Part shown: positions 9,624 to 16,888 of the stretch, piece after piece
Layout of the letters: every line of letters starts with the position of its first letter
Numbering within the stretch: the first letter of the stretch is position 1
DNA from: Pseudomonadota bacterium
Lineage (GTDB): Bacteria; Pseudomonadota; Gammaproteobacteria; Burkholderiales; Burkholderiaceae
Assembly (NCBI GenBank): GCA_021783435.1
Contig: JAJXUC010000049.1
Coordinates: forward strand, 1-23,123
DNA: 23,123 bases
Direction: 5' to 3'
The notes under the pieces: model-generated
Told to the model about the DNA's origin: nothing
The model's database searches: none
What the model saw: the letters and a program-made list of their open reading frames with translations, nothing else
Program-made: the position numbers and the translations under genes

Positions 9624-9638
9624 ATAATTTATCATTAT
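9624..9638. promoter_or_regulatory. LysR-type inverted repeat upstream of dabB (candidate CbbR site)
   Basis: ATAAT-TTATC-ATTAT is an inverted repeat with perfect 5-bp arms that contains the T-N11-A pattern of LysR-type regulator sites. It ends 3 bp before the proposed -35 of dabB. A similar arrangement precedes cbbL. A further inverted repeat TTGAA-N7-TTCAA (9642-9658) overlaps the -35. Binding by CbbR is inferred. Confidence 0.45.
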
Positions 9639-9641
9639 GTA

Positions 9642-9669
9642 TTGAATAAGAAATTCAAGGTTTTATTAT
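9642..9669 (+). promoter_or_regulatory. Candidate dabB promoter (sigma70-like)
   Basis: The -35 is TTGAAT (9642-9647), the spacer is 16 bp and the -10 is TATTAT (9664-9669), in a clearly AT-rich stretch of an otherwise GC-rich region. Transcription would start near 9676, giving a leader of about 140 nt before the dabB GTG. Confidence 0.5.
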
Positions 9670-9816
9670 CTTTCGATAGCCCTTAGGATGGCGCGGCCGA
9701 CGCGATTGGATGTGTAGGATTCGCGCCGGCGCAGAAGCGGGCGCACAGTGCGATCCGGAGGATCGGATCCGCATCTCGGCGCACTTGCCTTTCCCTTTAT
9801 CGAGGACGAGTCTGCC

Positions 9817-11511
9817 GTGGACGATTGGGTCGCGTTTTGCCTGATGGCTTTGCCGGTCTTGCCGGTGCTCTCCGCTGTCGTTGCACCGATGCTGTCCCGC
9901 GCCGCCGGGCAGCGGGCGGCGCGGATCAGCGCGGGCTTCATGGGGCTGACCCTGTTGCTGGCGCTGGCCCTGCTGGTTGCGGTGCTGCGCATGCCGGCCG
10001 AACAAATCGAGGTGCTGCGCGCCGGGCCGTTGGCCCTGATGCTTGACCACCTTGCCGTGGTGATGGCGGTGCTGGTGTCGGGGATCAGTCTGATCGTGCA
10101 TCTGTACGCGGTGCATTACATGGCCGATGAGCCAGGGTATGCGCGGTTCTTCGCGTTGTTGGACCTGATGACCGCGGACATTTTGCTGCTGGTGTGTGCG
10201 TCGGACTTCCTCACGCTGATTGTGGCCTGGTTCCTGGTCGGGGTGCTGCTGTACTTCCTGCTGGGGCACGACACGACACGCGTGGCCAGTGGGCGCTATG
10301 CGTTCTGGACCTTCATCACCTACCGCGCTGGCGACCTACCCTTGCTCGGTGCGGCTTTGCTGCTTGGGCACGCTTACGGCACGACGCAGTTGCCCGAGTT
10401 GTTCGCGCGCATCGCAGCCAATCCCGGCGTGGAAGTCGGCGGTTGGCCTGCGGCAAGCACTGCGGCGATGCTGGTGGCGCTGGCCGCGTTTGCGCGCTCG
10501 GCCCAGTTTCCGCTGCATTCCTGGTTGCCGTACACGATGGAGGGTCCAACCCCGGTGTCGGCACTGATGCATGCCGGCATCGTCAACGCCGGGGGCTTTT
10601 TGCTCAACCGCTTCGCACCGTTGTTCGTACACGCGTCGGACGTGCTGCACGTGGTGTTCGCGGTTGGCTTGCTGACCGCACTGATCGGCTCGGCGCTGAT
10701 GCTCACGCAAAACGACATCAAGAAATCGCTCGGCTATTCGACGATGGGACAGATGGGTTTCATGGTGATGGAGTGCGGGCTCGGAGCGTTTTCGCTCGCG
10801 GTGTACCACCTCATTGCCCATGGTCTGTTTAAGGCCACGCTGTTCCTCGGCTCGGGCGGGGTGATCAACGATGCACGCCGCAACGATGGGGTGCCTCCCG
10901 ACGACATCTACACCTCGGTGGTCGAGCGCAGGCCGCTGCGCGTGGTGCGACTGCCATGGTTGGTCGCATTGGCAGTGACGGTGCTTGTTCCCGTCTTCGT
11001 GCTCGGCTTCTCGCACCTGCTGGTGGCAGCCGACTTCGTGCACAAGCAAGGGGCGGTCATCCTGCTGTTTTTTGGCTGGGTCACAGGCGCCCAGGTCTTT
11101 TTCTCGATCCACCGCCTGCCCAGCGAGAATCCGTGGCGGTCGATGGGCATGATCTTCCTGTCGTTCGTCATCGTCGTCGTCGGTTATACCGTGATCGGGC
11201 ATCTGTTCGAGCACTTCCTCTATCCCGACGCGGCGTTGTTGGACGCGATCTACACCGCGGCAGGGGTCAATCTGATGGCTTTCGATACCCTCGTGGTGGT
11301 GCTGACCTTGGTCCTGGTGGCAGCTTGGCTGCTCACGTTATACGCCGACTCGCTGGATTTGCGTGGGCGTTCGGGAGCCTGGAACACCGTTTACCTCAAT
11401 CTTTATGCCTTGTTCTCGCGTGAGTTCTACGTGGCCGACGTGTTCGCGCGGCTGGCACGCATGCTGCAAAACGGCTCCAAGCGTGTGAACGTGTGGCTGC
11501 GCTGGGTCTGA
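9817..11511 (+). CDS. dabB: DabB: NuoL-like subunit of the DAB inorganic-carbon accumulation complex
   Basis: DabB is an inner-membrane protein of the proton-conducting NuoL/MrpA family. With DabA it forms a complex that uses the cation gradient to drive vectorial CO2 hydration and accumulate bicarbonate. The product is 564 residues with about 14 hydrophobic segments. Family blocks are SAQFPLHSWLPYTMEGPTPV, ALMHAGIVNAGG, QNDIKKSLGYSTMGQMGFM and YHLIAHGLFKATLFLGSG. Compared with NuoL, the helix-5 Glu position is hydrophobic (WFLVGV, residues 138-143) and the helix-7 Lys is R227 (ARSAQ). Start GTG 9817 follows GAGGA at about 10 nt; GTG 9748 and ATG 9844 are alternatives. It heads an operon with the next three genes. 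Confidence 0.9.
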   Translation: MDDWVAFCLMALPVLPVLSAVVAPMLSRAAGQRAARISAGFMGLTLLLALALLVAVLRMPAEQIEVLRAGPLALMLDHLAVVMAVLVSGISLIVHLYAVHYMADEPGYARFFALLDLMTADILLLVCASDFLTLIVAWFLVGVLLYFLLGHDTTRVASGRYAFWTFITYRAGDLPLLGAALLLGHAYGTTQLPELFARIAANPGVEVGGWPAASTAAMLVALAAFARSAQFPLHSWLPYTMEGPTPVSALMHAGIVNAGGFLLNRFAPLFVHASDVLHVVFAVGLLTALIGSALMLTQNDIKKSLGYSTMGQMGFMVMECGLGAFSLAVYHLIAHGLFKATLFLGSGGVINDARRNDGVPPDDIYTSVVERRPLRVVRLPWLVALAVTVLVPVFVLGFSHLLVAADFVHKQGAVILLFFGWVTGAQVFFSIHRLPSENPWRSMGMIFLSFVIVVVGYTVIGHLFEHFLYPDAALLDAIYTAAGVNLMAFDTLVVVLTLVLVAAWLLTLYADSLDLRGRSGAWNTVYLNLYALFSREFYVADVFARLARMLQNGSKRVNVWLRWV

Positions 11512-11529
11512 TTCATGGAGACGATACCG

Positions 11530-12315
11530 ATGGCGATCCCACCGATGGCGCTGCTGGCGGTTTTTTTCCTGCCGTTATTCCCGTTCAGCGCGGTCTTTAA
11601 CGCCGCATTGCGCGTGGTGCGCGTAGTGTGGCTGCGCGCTGTGTTGTTGCTGGTTTGGCCCCAAATCGGCGTGTGGTTGATCGTCGATACCGGGATGCGT
11701 CTTCCAAAGGTCTGGGCCGCTGCCATGCTTGCGTGGGCGACCGGCTCGTCGCTCTTCTATGCCTGGCGCATGCTGTCGACGCGCGATTTCGACATCTGGA
11801 TCGGGTTTTACGCCACTTCAGCCTGGGCGCTGGCCTGGATCGGCGTCGTCGGCGGGGCCGACGCGATGGGCCTGCGCGCGGCAATGGCGTGCATGTCCGT
11901 GACCGCGCTGGCGCTGACGCTGGCCAGCCATTGCCTGCGCAGGCGTTGGGGCGATGCCTACGTCGGCCTGCGGCCGGGGCTGGCGCGTGCGATGCCGCGC
12001 CTGGGCCTGGCGACCACGCTCTCGGTCCTTGCCGCCCTCGGCGCGCCGGTGTTTCCGATGTTTTTCGCAATGATCTATCTGCTGGGCCTGGGGAACGCCG
12101 CGACCGTCGTCGGTGCCCTCGTCGCCTGGCTGCTGTGGGGCTGGGCCGGGGCGCAGGTATGGCAGGGTTTTCTGTTCGGAACGCCACACGCTGAGCATGC
12201 TTTCGAGCCACCCCTGCGTGACGTCCCGGTGTCCTGGACCGTTTTGGTCGCGCTGTTGGCCATCGCCGCGATCGTGGCCGCTTGTCTCTGGAGCATGACA
12301 TGGCTGATGCATTGA
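11530..12315 (+). CDS. NuoM-like membrane protein between dabB and dabA, function unknown
   Basis: This is a very hydrophobic protein of 261 residues with about seven or eight predicted membrane helices and few charges. The segment GLARAMPRLGLATTLSVLAALGAPVFPMFF (roughly residues 155-185) resembles a late helix pair of NuoM/NuoL antiporter subunits, where a MPRL-x-LASLGLP-like motif occurs. The protein is about half the length of those subunits and lacks their SAQxPLHxWLP and DIKxxxAYS blocks. The gene starts right after dabB and overlaps dabA by 16 bp. ATG 11530 is preferred because GGAG lies 9 nt upstream; ATG 11515 lacks a ribosome binding site. The context suggests an accessory membrane subunit of the DAB complex, which is inference. 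Confidence 0.75.
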   Translation: MAIPPMALLAVFFLPLFPFSAVFNAALRVVRVVWLRAVLLLVWPQIGVWLIVDTGMRLPKVWAAAMLAWATGSSLFYAWRMLSTRDFDIWIGFYATSAWALAWIGVVGGADAMGLRAAMACMSVTALALTLASHCLRRRWGDAYVGLRPGLARAMPRLGLATTLSVLAALGAPVFPMFFAMIYLLGLGNAATVVGALVAWLLWGWAGAQVWQGFLFGTPHAEHAFEPPLRDVPVSWTVLVALLAIAAIVAACLWSMTWLMH

Positions 12316-15300
12316 ACCTGGGCAAGATCCTGCGCGTGCATGCCACGGCCTATGTGGCTGCCGAGCCCGTGCCGTTGTTCTGGCCGATGCGCACATTCAT
12401 CCACAACAATCCCTTGCACGGGCTGGAAGATCTGCCTTTCACCGAGGCGGTGCAGGCTGCGCGCGGACTTTTCCATGCCCGCGTGTATCTCCCGCGCACC
12501 ACCTACCAGCGCTATCTGCGCGAAGGCAAGGGCGATGCACGCGTGCTCGACGCGATCACGGCGGAGTTCGCGCAGAGCGTGCCCAGCGTCGATGGCATCG
12601 ACTGGCAGCGCTGGTTGAGCGTCGTTCGTGAGGTGCCGAACGACGCCTCGCCGTGCGTGCCGCATGCCCTTGCCGAAGACGTCGCGGCACTGCTGGCCGG
12701 CCAGGCCATCCCGGATGACGGTGCCGCCGCGGCTGGCCTGGAGGCCGCGATGCGCGACGACCTGCCGCCCTGGCGGCCGCTTACCGAGTGCATCGATGCC
12801 CTGTGGGGAACCAATCTTGCTGCCGAGCTTGACGAACTGGTGGTCAAGAGTTGCCTGGATTTTTTCGACGAAGACCAGTCGTCGTGGCGTATGCCCGGGC
12901 GGGAGCACGGCTTTTACGCTGCCTGGGCCGACATTGCGCAGCGCAACGGTCGCATGTTTCTACGCGGGCTGGCGATCAAGCGCATCCTCGACCAGGCGCC
13001 GCGCGCAGACGCCGCGATTGTTCACGTCATGCAGTCGCTAGGCATTGCCGAGGAACATTGGCAAGCGTATTTCTCGCGTGAACTGTTGCGCTTGCACGGC
13101 TGGGCTGGGTTTATCCGCTGGCGCTCGGAGGCCAAGCATTACCACTGGGGACGCAAGCACCCGGCCGATCTGGTCGACCTCCTCGCCGTGCGCTTGGTGT
13201 TCGCGCTGGCGCTAATCGAGGAAAGCGCGCGGCATCGCAAAACGCCGGCGAACCGACCTGCGTTCGACACCTTCCTGCGCGAGCAACGCGACTGCGCCAT
13301 GTTGCGCTACGCGCTGCATGCGGGAGAGATCTTGCCCGGCTGGGCGCAGCGCATCGACGACACCCTGGAGCGGCGCGACGGCGCGCGTGCAGCCCGATTG
13401 GCTGCCGACTACGCGGGGCGGTGGCGGCACGCGCGCGCGCAGCAGCAAGCCCAGATGCTGCAGAAAATTGCCGCGCAGGCCGGAACTTCGATGCAGACTC
13501 TGGCTGCGCTCGGGCCGCAGCGCACAGCCGAAGTCCTTGGGGTGCTGCAGCGCTTCGCTGCACAGGAAGGGTCGATGTGGCTGCGCGCGCTCGAAGCCCG
13601 CGCGATCGATCGCCTGCTGGGTCAGATCGTGACCCCAGACGAACCGGCGGCACCCAAGCGCGCATTTGCCCAGGCGCTGTTTTGCATCGACGTGCGCTCG
13701 GAGCGATTGCGGCGCAATCTGGAGAATGTCGGTGACTTCCGGACCTTTGGCATTGCCGGGTTTTTCGGCGTGCCCGTTGGCTTTTTGGGTTACGGCAAAG
13801 GCAGTGAAACCCACTTGTGCCCGGCTGTGGTCACACCGAAAAACCTCGTGCTCGAAATCCCGGCCGCGCTCGACTTCGAGGACGAGGCTTTCGTCTCGAC
13901 TCTCGGCCATGTGCTGCACGACCTCAAGAGTTCGGTGATCTCCCCCTTTGTCACGGTGGAGGCCATTGGCGCGCTGTTCGGCTTCGATCTGATCGGCAAG
14001 ACCATGATGCCATCGGCCTATCACCGTTGGCGCAGCCGGCTGGACGCACCGCGCCCGGTCACCCGCCTGCTGCTGGACAAGCTCAGCCGCGAGCAGGCCG
14101 ACTCCATCGTGCGCGCGCTGCAGAGAGAGATGATCGTCAATGCTTTGCGCGTCGAGTTGGGCATCGAGCGTGAGCGCGTCAACGACGACATGATTCGCGA
14201 GCTGCGCGAAACAGCGCTGGACCATCGCAGCGGCACCACGATGCTGGCACGCGAGTTCGGCCTTTCCTCCGAACGGGAAGCACGATTCATCGAGCAAGTA
14301 CGCGAGGTCTACCGCGTCAACCCGTCATACGCCAATTACCAGATGCTGCGTCTGGGGCGCATCGGTTTTTCGCTCGACGAGCAGGTCAACTACGTTTGGA
14401 CAGCACTGACCTCCATTGGCCTGACGCGCAATTTCTCGCGCTTCGTCCTGCTCATCGGACACGGCAGTCAATCGGAAAACAACCCCTACGAGTCGGCGCT
14501 CGATTGCGGCGCCTGCGGCGGCAGCCAGGGGCTGGTCAGCGCCAGGGTGCTGGCGCAAATGGCCAACAAGGCTGAAGTGCGGGCGAAACTGCGCGACATC
14601 GGGGTGGAAATCCCCGCCGACACCTGGTTTGTCCCGGGGCTGCACACCACGACCACCGACAGCGTCGAGCTGCACGATCTGGAGCTTTTGCCGCCGCAGC
14701 TGCTGGTGTACCTGGAGCGGCTGCGCAACGGCCTGCATGCGGCGTCGCGGCTTTGCGCAGCCGAACGCGTTCCGACGCTGCTGCCACAAGCCAAGGTGCT
14801 GAAGCCAGCCCAGGCCCATCGCCTGGCGCGTGCAATGTCGCGCGACTGGTCGCAGGTGCGGCCCGAGTGGGGGTTGTCGGGCAATCTGTATTTCGTCGTG
14901 GGACGGCGCGGCCTGACACAAAAAGCCGATTTGCACGGACGCTGTTTCCTGCAGTCCTACGACTGGCGGCTCGACCCCAGGGGCCGTTTGCTGGAGAACA
15001 TCCTCGCCGGCCCGGTGGTGGTGGGGCAGTGGATCAATATGGAACACTACTTCTCTGCCGTCGACAACACCCACTTCGGCAGCGGCAGCAAGGTTTACCA
15101 CAACGTCGCCGGGCGCTTCGGCGTGATGACCGGCAACCTGTCCGATCTGCGCACCGGGCTGCCGGCGCAGACCGTGATGCGCCGCGGCCAGCCCTATCAC
15201 GAGCCGTTGCGTCTGATCGTGATGATCGAGGCGCCGCTGGATTTCGCACGTCGCGCCATCGAGTCCGTGGCCAAGGTCAAGAGCCTGGTGCAGGGACAGT

Positions 15301-15428
15301 GGATCCGTGCCATCGTTGTCGATCCGGCGCAGGATATGCAGGCCTATGTTTTCGACCGTGGCCAATGGCGAGATCATGACGGGGTCGCATCACAACAGAC
15401 TTACACCGAGGAGGTCGTCGCAGCATGA
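12300..15428 (+). CDS. dabA: DabA: beta-carbonic-anhydrase-like subunit of the DAB complex (formerly DUF2309)
   Basis: DabA is the large cytoplasmic-side subunit that binds zinc in a beta-carbonic-anhydrase-like site and hydrates CO2 when coupled to DabB. The product is 1042 residues, with no membrane helices of note. The expected zinc and catalytic residues are present: C462 and D464 in FCIDVRSE, H721 in LIGHGS and C736 in DCGACGG. The His-Cys spacing of 15 matches characterised DabA. The N-terminus has the family motif PLFWPMRTFIHNNPLHGLE. ATG 12300 is chosen over TTG 12282 because GGAG lies 6 nt upstream. It overlaps the preceding gene by 16 bp and cpII by 4 bp (ATGA), so translation is coupled. 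Confidence 0.95.
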   Translation: MADALNLGKILRVHATAYVAAEPVPLFWPMRTFIHNNPLHGLEDLPFTEAVQAARGLFHARVYLPRTTYQRYLREGKGDARVLDAITAEFAQSVPSVDGIDWQRWLSVVREVPNDASPCVPHALAEDVAALLAGQAIPDDGAAAAGLEAAMRDDLPPWRPLTECIDALWGTNLAAELDELVVKSCLDFFDEDQSSWRMPGREHGFYAAWADIAQRNGRMFLRGLAIKRILDQAPRADAAIVHVMQSLGIAEEHWQAYFSRELLRLHGWAGFIRWRSEAKHYHWGRKHPADLVDLLAVRLVFALALIEESARHRKTPANRPAFDTFLREQRDCAMLRYALHAGEILPGWAQRIDDTLERRDGARAARLAADYAGRWRHARAQQQAQMLQKIAAQAGTSMQTLAALGPQRTAEVLGVLQRFAAQEGSMWLRALEARAIDRLLGQIVTPDEPAAPKRAFAQALFCIDVRSERLRRNLENVGDFRTFGIAGFFGVPVGFLGYGKGSETHLCPAVVTPKNLVLEIPAALDFEDEAFVSTLGHVLHDLKSSVISPFVTVEAIGALFGFDLIGKTMMPSAYHRWRSRLDAPRPVTRLLLDKLSREQADSIVRALQREMIVNALRVELGIERERVNDDMIRELRETALDHRSGTTMLAREFGLSSEREARFIEQVREVYRVNPSYANYQMLRLGRIGFSLDEQVNYVWTALTSIGLTRNFSRFVLLIGHGSQSENNPYESALDCGACGGSQGLVSARVLAQMANKAEVRAKLRDIGVEIPADTWFVPGLHTTTTDSVELHDLELLPPQLLVYLERLRNGLHAASRLCAAERVPTLLPQAKVLKPAQAHRLARAMSRDWSQVRPEWGLSGNLYFVVGRRGLTQKADLHGRCFLQSYDWRLDPRGRLLENILAGPVVVGQWINMEHYFSAVDNTHFGSGSKVYHNVAGRFGVMTGNLSDLRTGLPAQTVMRRGQPYHEPLRLIVMIEAPLDFARRAIESVAKVKSLVQGQWIRAIVVDPAQDMQAYVFDRGQWRDHDGVASQQTYTEEVVAA

Positions 15429-15751
15429 ACACGTTCAAACTCTCTCCCCTGAAAAAACTCGAAATCATCCTCGAAGGCGCACACCGCGAATTCGCCACCG
15501 GCTTGCTCGATCGTGCTGGTGTAAAGGGCTACACCATCGTCGGCAATCTCTCGGGCAAGGGCAGCCACGGTTTTTATGAAGGGCACCTGATGTTCAACGA
15601 GGACGACGCGCTAATCATGATCATCGTCGCGGTTCCGCCCAATCTCGTCGATGCCCTGCTCGAAGGCTTTCAGCCGTTTTTCGAGGCCCATTCCGGGGTG
15701 ATCTTCGTCAGCGACATCCAGGTCGGTCGCCCGGTCAAGTTCATGACCTGA
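15425..15751 (+). CDS. Carboxysome-associated PII-like protein CPII
   Basis: This is a small 108-residue protein with the ferredoxin-like PII pattern. Beta strand LKKLEIILEGAHREFATGLLDRAGVKGYTIV is followed by the loop GNLSGKGSHGFYE, then DALIMIIVAVPPNLVDALLEGFQPFFEAHSGVIFVSDIQVGR. The CPII family was described from Thiomonas intermedia as a PII-like protein that responds to bicarbonate and adenine nucleotides. It lacks the classical uridylylated T-loop Tyr context of GlnB/GlnK. The ATG overlaps the dabA stop (ATGA) and has GAGGAGG upstream. Being in the DAB operon, it most likely tunes DAB activity to carbon or energy state; this is inference. Its 3' end overlaps convergent cbbR by 11 bp. 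Confidence 0.88.
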   Translation: MNTFKLSPLKKLEIILEGAHREFATGLLDRAGVKGYTIVGNLSGKGSHGFYEGHLMFNEDDALIMIIVAVPPNLVDALLEGFQPFFEAHSGVIFVSDIQVGRPVKFMT

Positions 15752-16673
15752 ATCGGGCGGCGGACGGGTCCTGGAGCGAAGCCAGAGGCCTTGCCTCGCG
15801 GATCAGGAAGTCGAGGAATGCCTGCGCCACGGTCGACAGCCGCTTACCTTTGCGATGCACGACGAACCACTGTCGCACGATCGGAAAGCGCTCGACGTCA
15901 AGCACGGCTAGGCGCCGCATCGCCAGTTCGAGTTCGAGGGTATGCAAGGACAGGATGCCCAGGCCCAACCCCGCTTCCACAGCCTGCTTGATCGCCTCGT
16001 TGCTGCTCATTTCCATCACCGAATGAAACTCCACGCCGTGCCGCGAGAAATGCCGCTCGGCGGCTTTCCGCGTTCCAGAGCCGGGCTCGCGCGTGATGAA
16101 GGCTTCCCGTTCCAGGTGCTTGAGCGTGATCCGGCTCTTGCCCACCAGCGGATGCATCGGTGCGGCAATCACGACCAGTGGATTGTCGAGAAAGGCCTGG
16201 GCGACCAGTTCCACGTCCTCTGGTGGCTGGCCCATGATGGCCAGATCTTTGTTCGACGTGGTCAGCATGTCCAGGATCTGTTCTTGATTCGACACTTGCA
16301 GCCGTACTTGCACTTTGGCATGTCGGCTGCAGAAGGCAGCGATCAGCTTGGGCGCGAAGTAGTTCGCCGTGCTCGCCACCACCAGATCCAATTCGCCTCG
16401 GCGCACGCCACGGAATTCCTCCATGGCCGAACTGAGGTCCTGCACTTTCGCGGCAATGATCATCGCGTGGCGATGCAGCTCGCGCCCGGCATCGGTGGGC
16501 TGGATCTGTTTGCCGACCTGGTCGAACAACGGCACGCCGATCTGCTCTTCGAGTTGCCGCATCTGCATCGATACGGCAGGTTGCGTCAGATGCAGCGCAT
16601 CAGCCGCGCGCGTAAAGCTCTGGCGTCGCATGACGGCGTCGAAAATCTGGAGTTGGCGCAGGGTCAGATGCAT
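15741..16673 (-). CDS. cbbR: LysR-type regulator CbbR
   Basis: CbbR is the LysR-type transcriptional regulator of Calvin-cycle operons, usually an activator that responds to metabolites such as RuBP or NADPH. The product is 310 residues. The N-terminal winged helix-turn-helix (about 1-60) reads LRQLQIFDAVMRRQSFTRAA, then LHLTQPAVSMQMRQLEEQIG. The effector-binding domain occupies about 90-295 and includes the family-typical FITREPGSGTR. ATG at 16673-16671 gives MHLTLRQLQIF. It is divergent from cbbL across a 215-bp AT-rich gap, the classic CbbR arrangement. Its stop lies inside the cpII 3' end, with no terminator between the convergent genes. Confidence 0.93.
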   Translation of the reverse strand: MHLTLRQLQIFDAVMRRQSFTRAADALHLTQPAVSMQMRQLEEQIGVPLFDQVGKQIQPTDAGRELHRHAMIIAAKVQDLSSAMEEFRGVRRGELDLVVASTANYFAPKLIAAFCSRHAKVQVRLQVSNQEQILDMLTTSNKDLAIMGQPPEDVELVAQAFLDNPLVVIAAPMHPLVGKSRITLKHLEREAFITREPGSGTRKAAERHFSRHGVEFHSVMEMSSNEAIKQAVEAGLGLGILSLHTLELELAMRRLAVLDVERFPIVRQWFVVHRKGKRLSTVAQAFLDFLIREARPLASLQDPSAARFRS

Positions 16674-16686
16674 CGCTATGACATAA

Positions 16687-16699
16687 GTATCTCTAATAC
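16687..16699. promoter_or_regulatory. LysR-type inverted repeat in the cbbR-cbbL gap (candidate CbbR site)
   Basis: GTAT-CTCTA-ATAC is an inverted repeat overlapping T-N11-A patterns, within the longer imperfect repeat ATAA...TTAT (16683-16706). It ends 3 bp before the proposed cbbL -35 and lies 14 bp from the cbbR start. It could therefore serve both cbbL activation and cbbR autoregulation. Confidence 0.5.
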
Positions 16700-16702
16700 A
16701 CT

Positions 16703-16732
16703 TTATCAGAAACTCGAATTGCGTTTTATGAT
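16703..16732 (+). promoter_or_regulatory. Candidate cbbL promoter (sigma70-like)
   Basis: The -35 is TTATCA (16703-16708), the spacer is 18 bp and the -10 is TATGAT (16727-16732). Transcription would start near 16739, leaving a 5' leader of about 150 nt before cbbL. A weak -35 beside a LysR-type site fits an activator-dependent promoter. Confidence 0.5.
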
Positions 16733-16857
16733 TTCGTCCGATATGGTGTCGGCACGCGAATCGATGAATCCATCCCTGAGTCCAGGCCTCGATGCCTCGG
16801 TCGATCGGGCCGAGGCATTCGTCGTGCTGCACCAGTTTTCACTCGTCGCTTGTTCTC

Positions 16858-16879
16858 GCGCGCAGCGCGCTTTAAGGAG
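16858..16879 (+). promoter_or_regulatory. GC-rich inverted repeat beside the cbbL ribosome binding site
   Basis: GCGCGC-A-GCGCGC (16858-16870) can fold as a small hairpin with GCGC arms. It ends 3 nt before the strong Shine-Dalgarno AAGGAG (16874-16879), which is 9 nt from the cbbL ATG. It may keep the binding site exposed or affect mRNA stability. Confidence 0.4.
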
Positions 16880-16888
16880 TCGTCAAAC

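Noticed and set aside
9748..9816. N-terminal extension of DabB to GTG 9748
   Set aside because: The extra 23 residues are polar, GTG 9748 has no Shine-Dalgarno sequence, and GTG 9817 has GAGGA at a good distance just before the first membrane helix.
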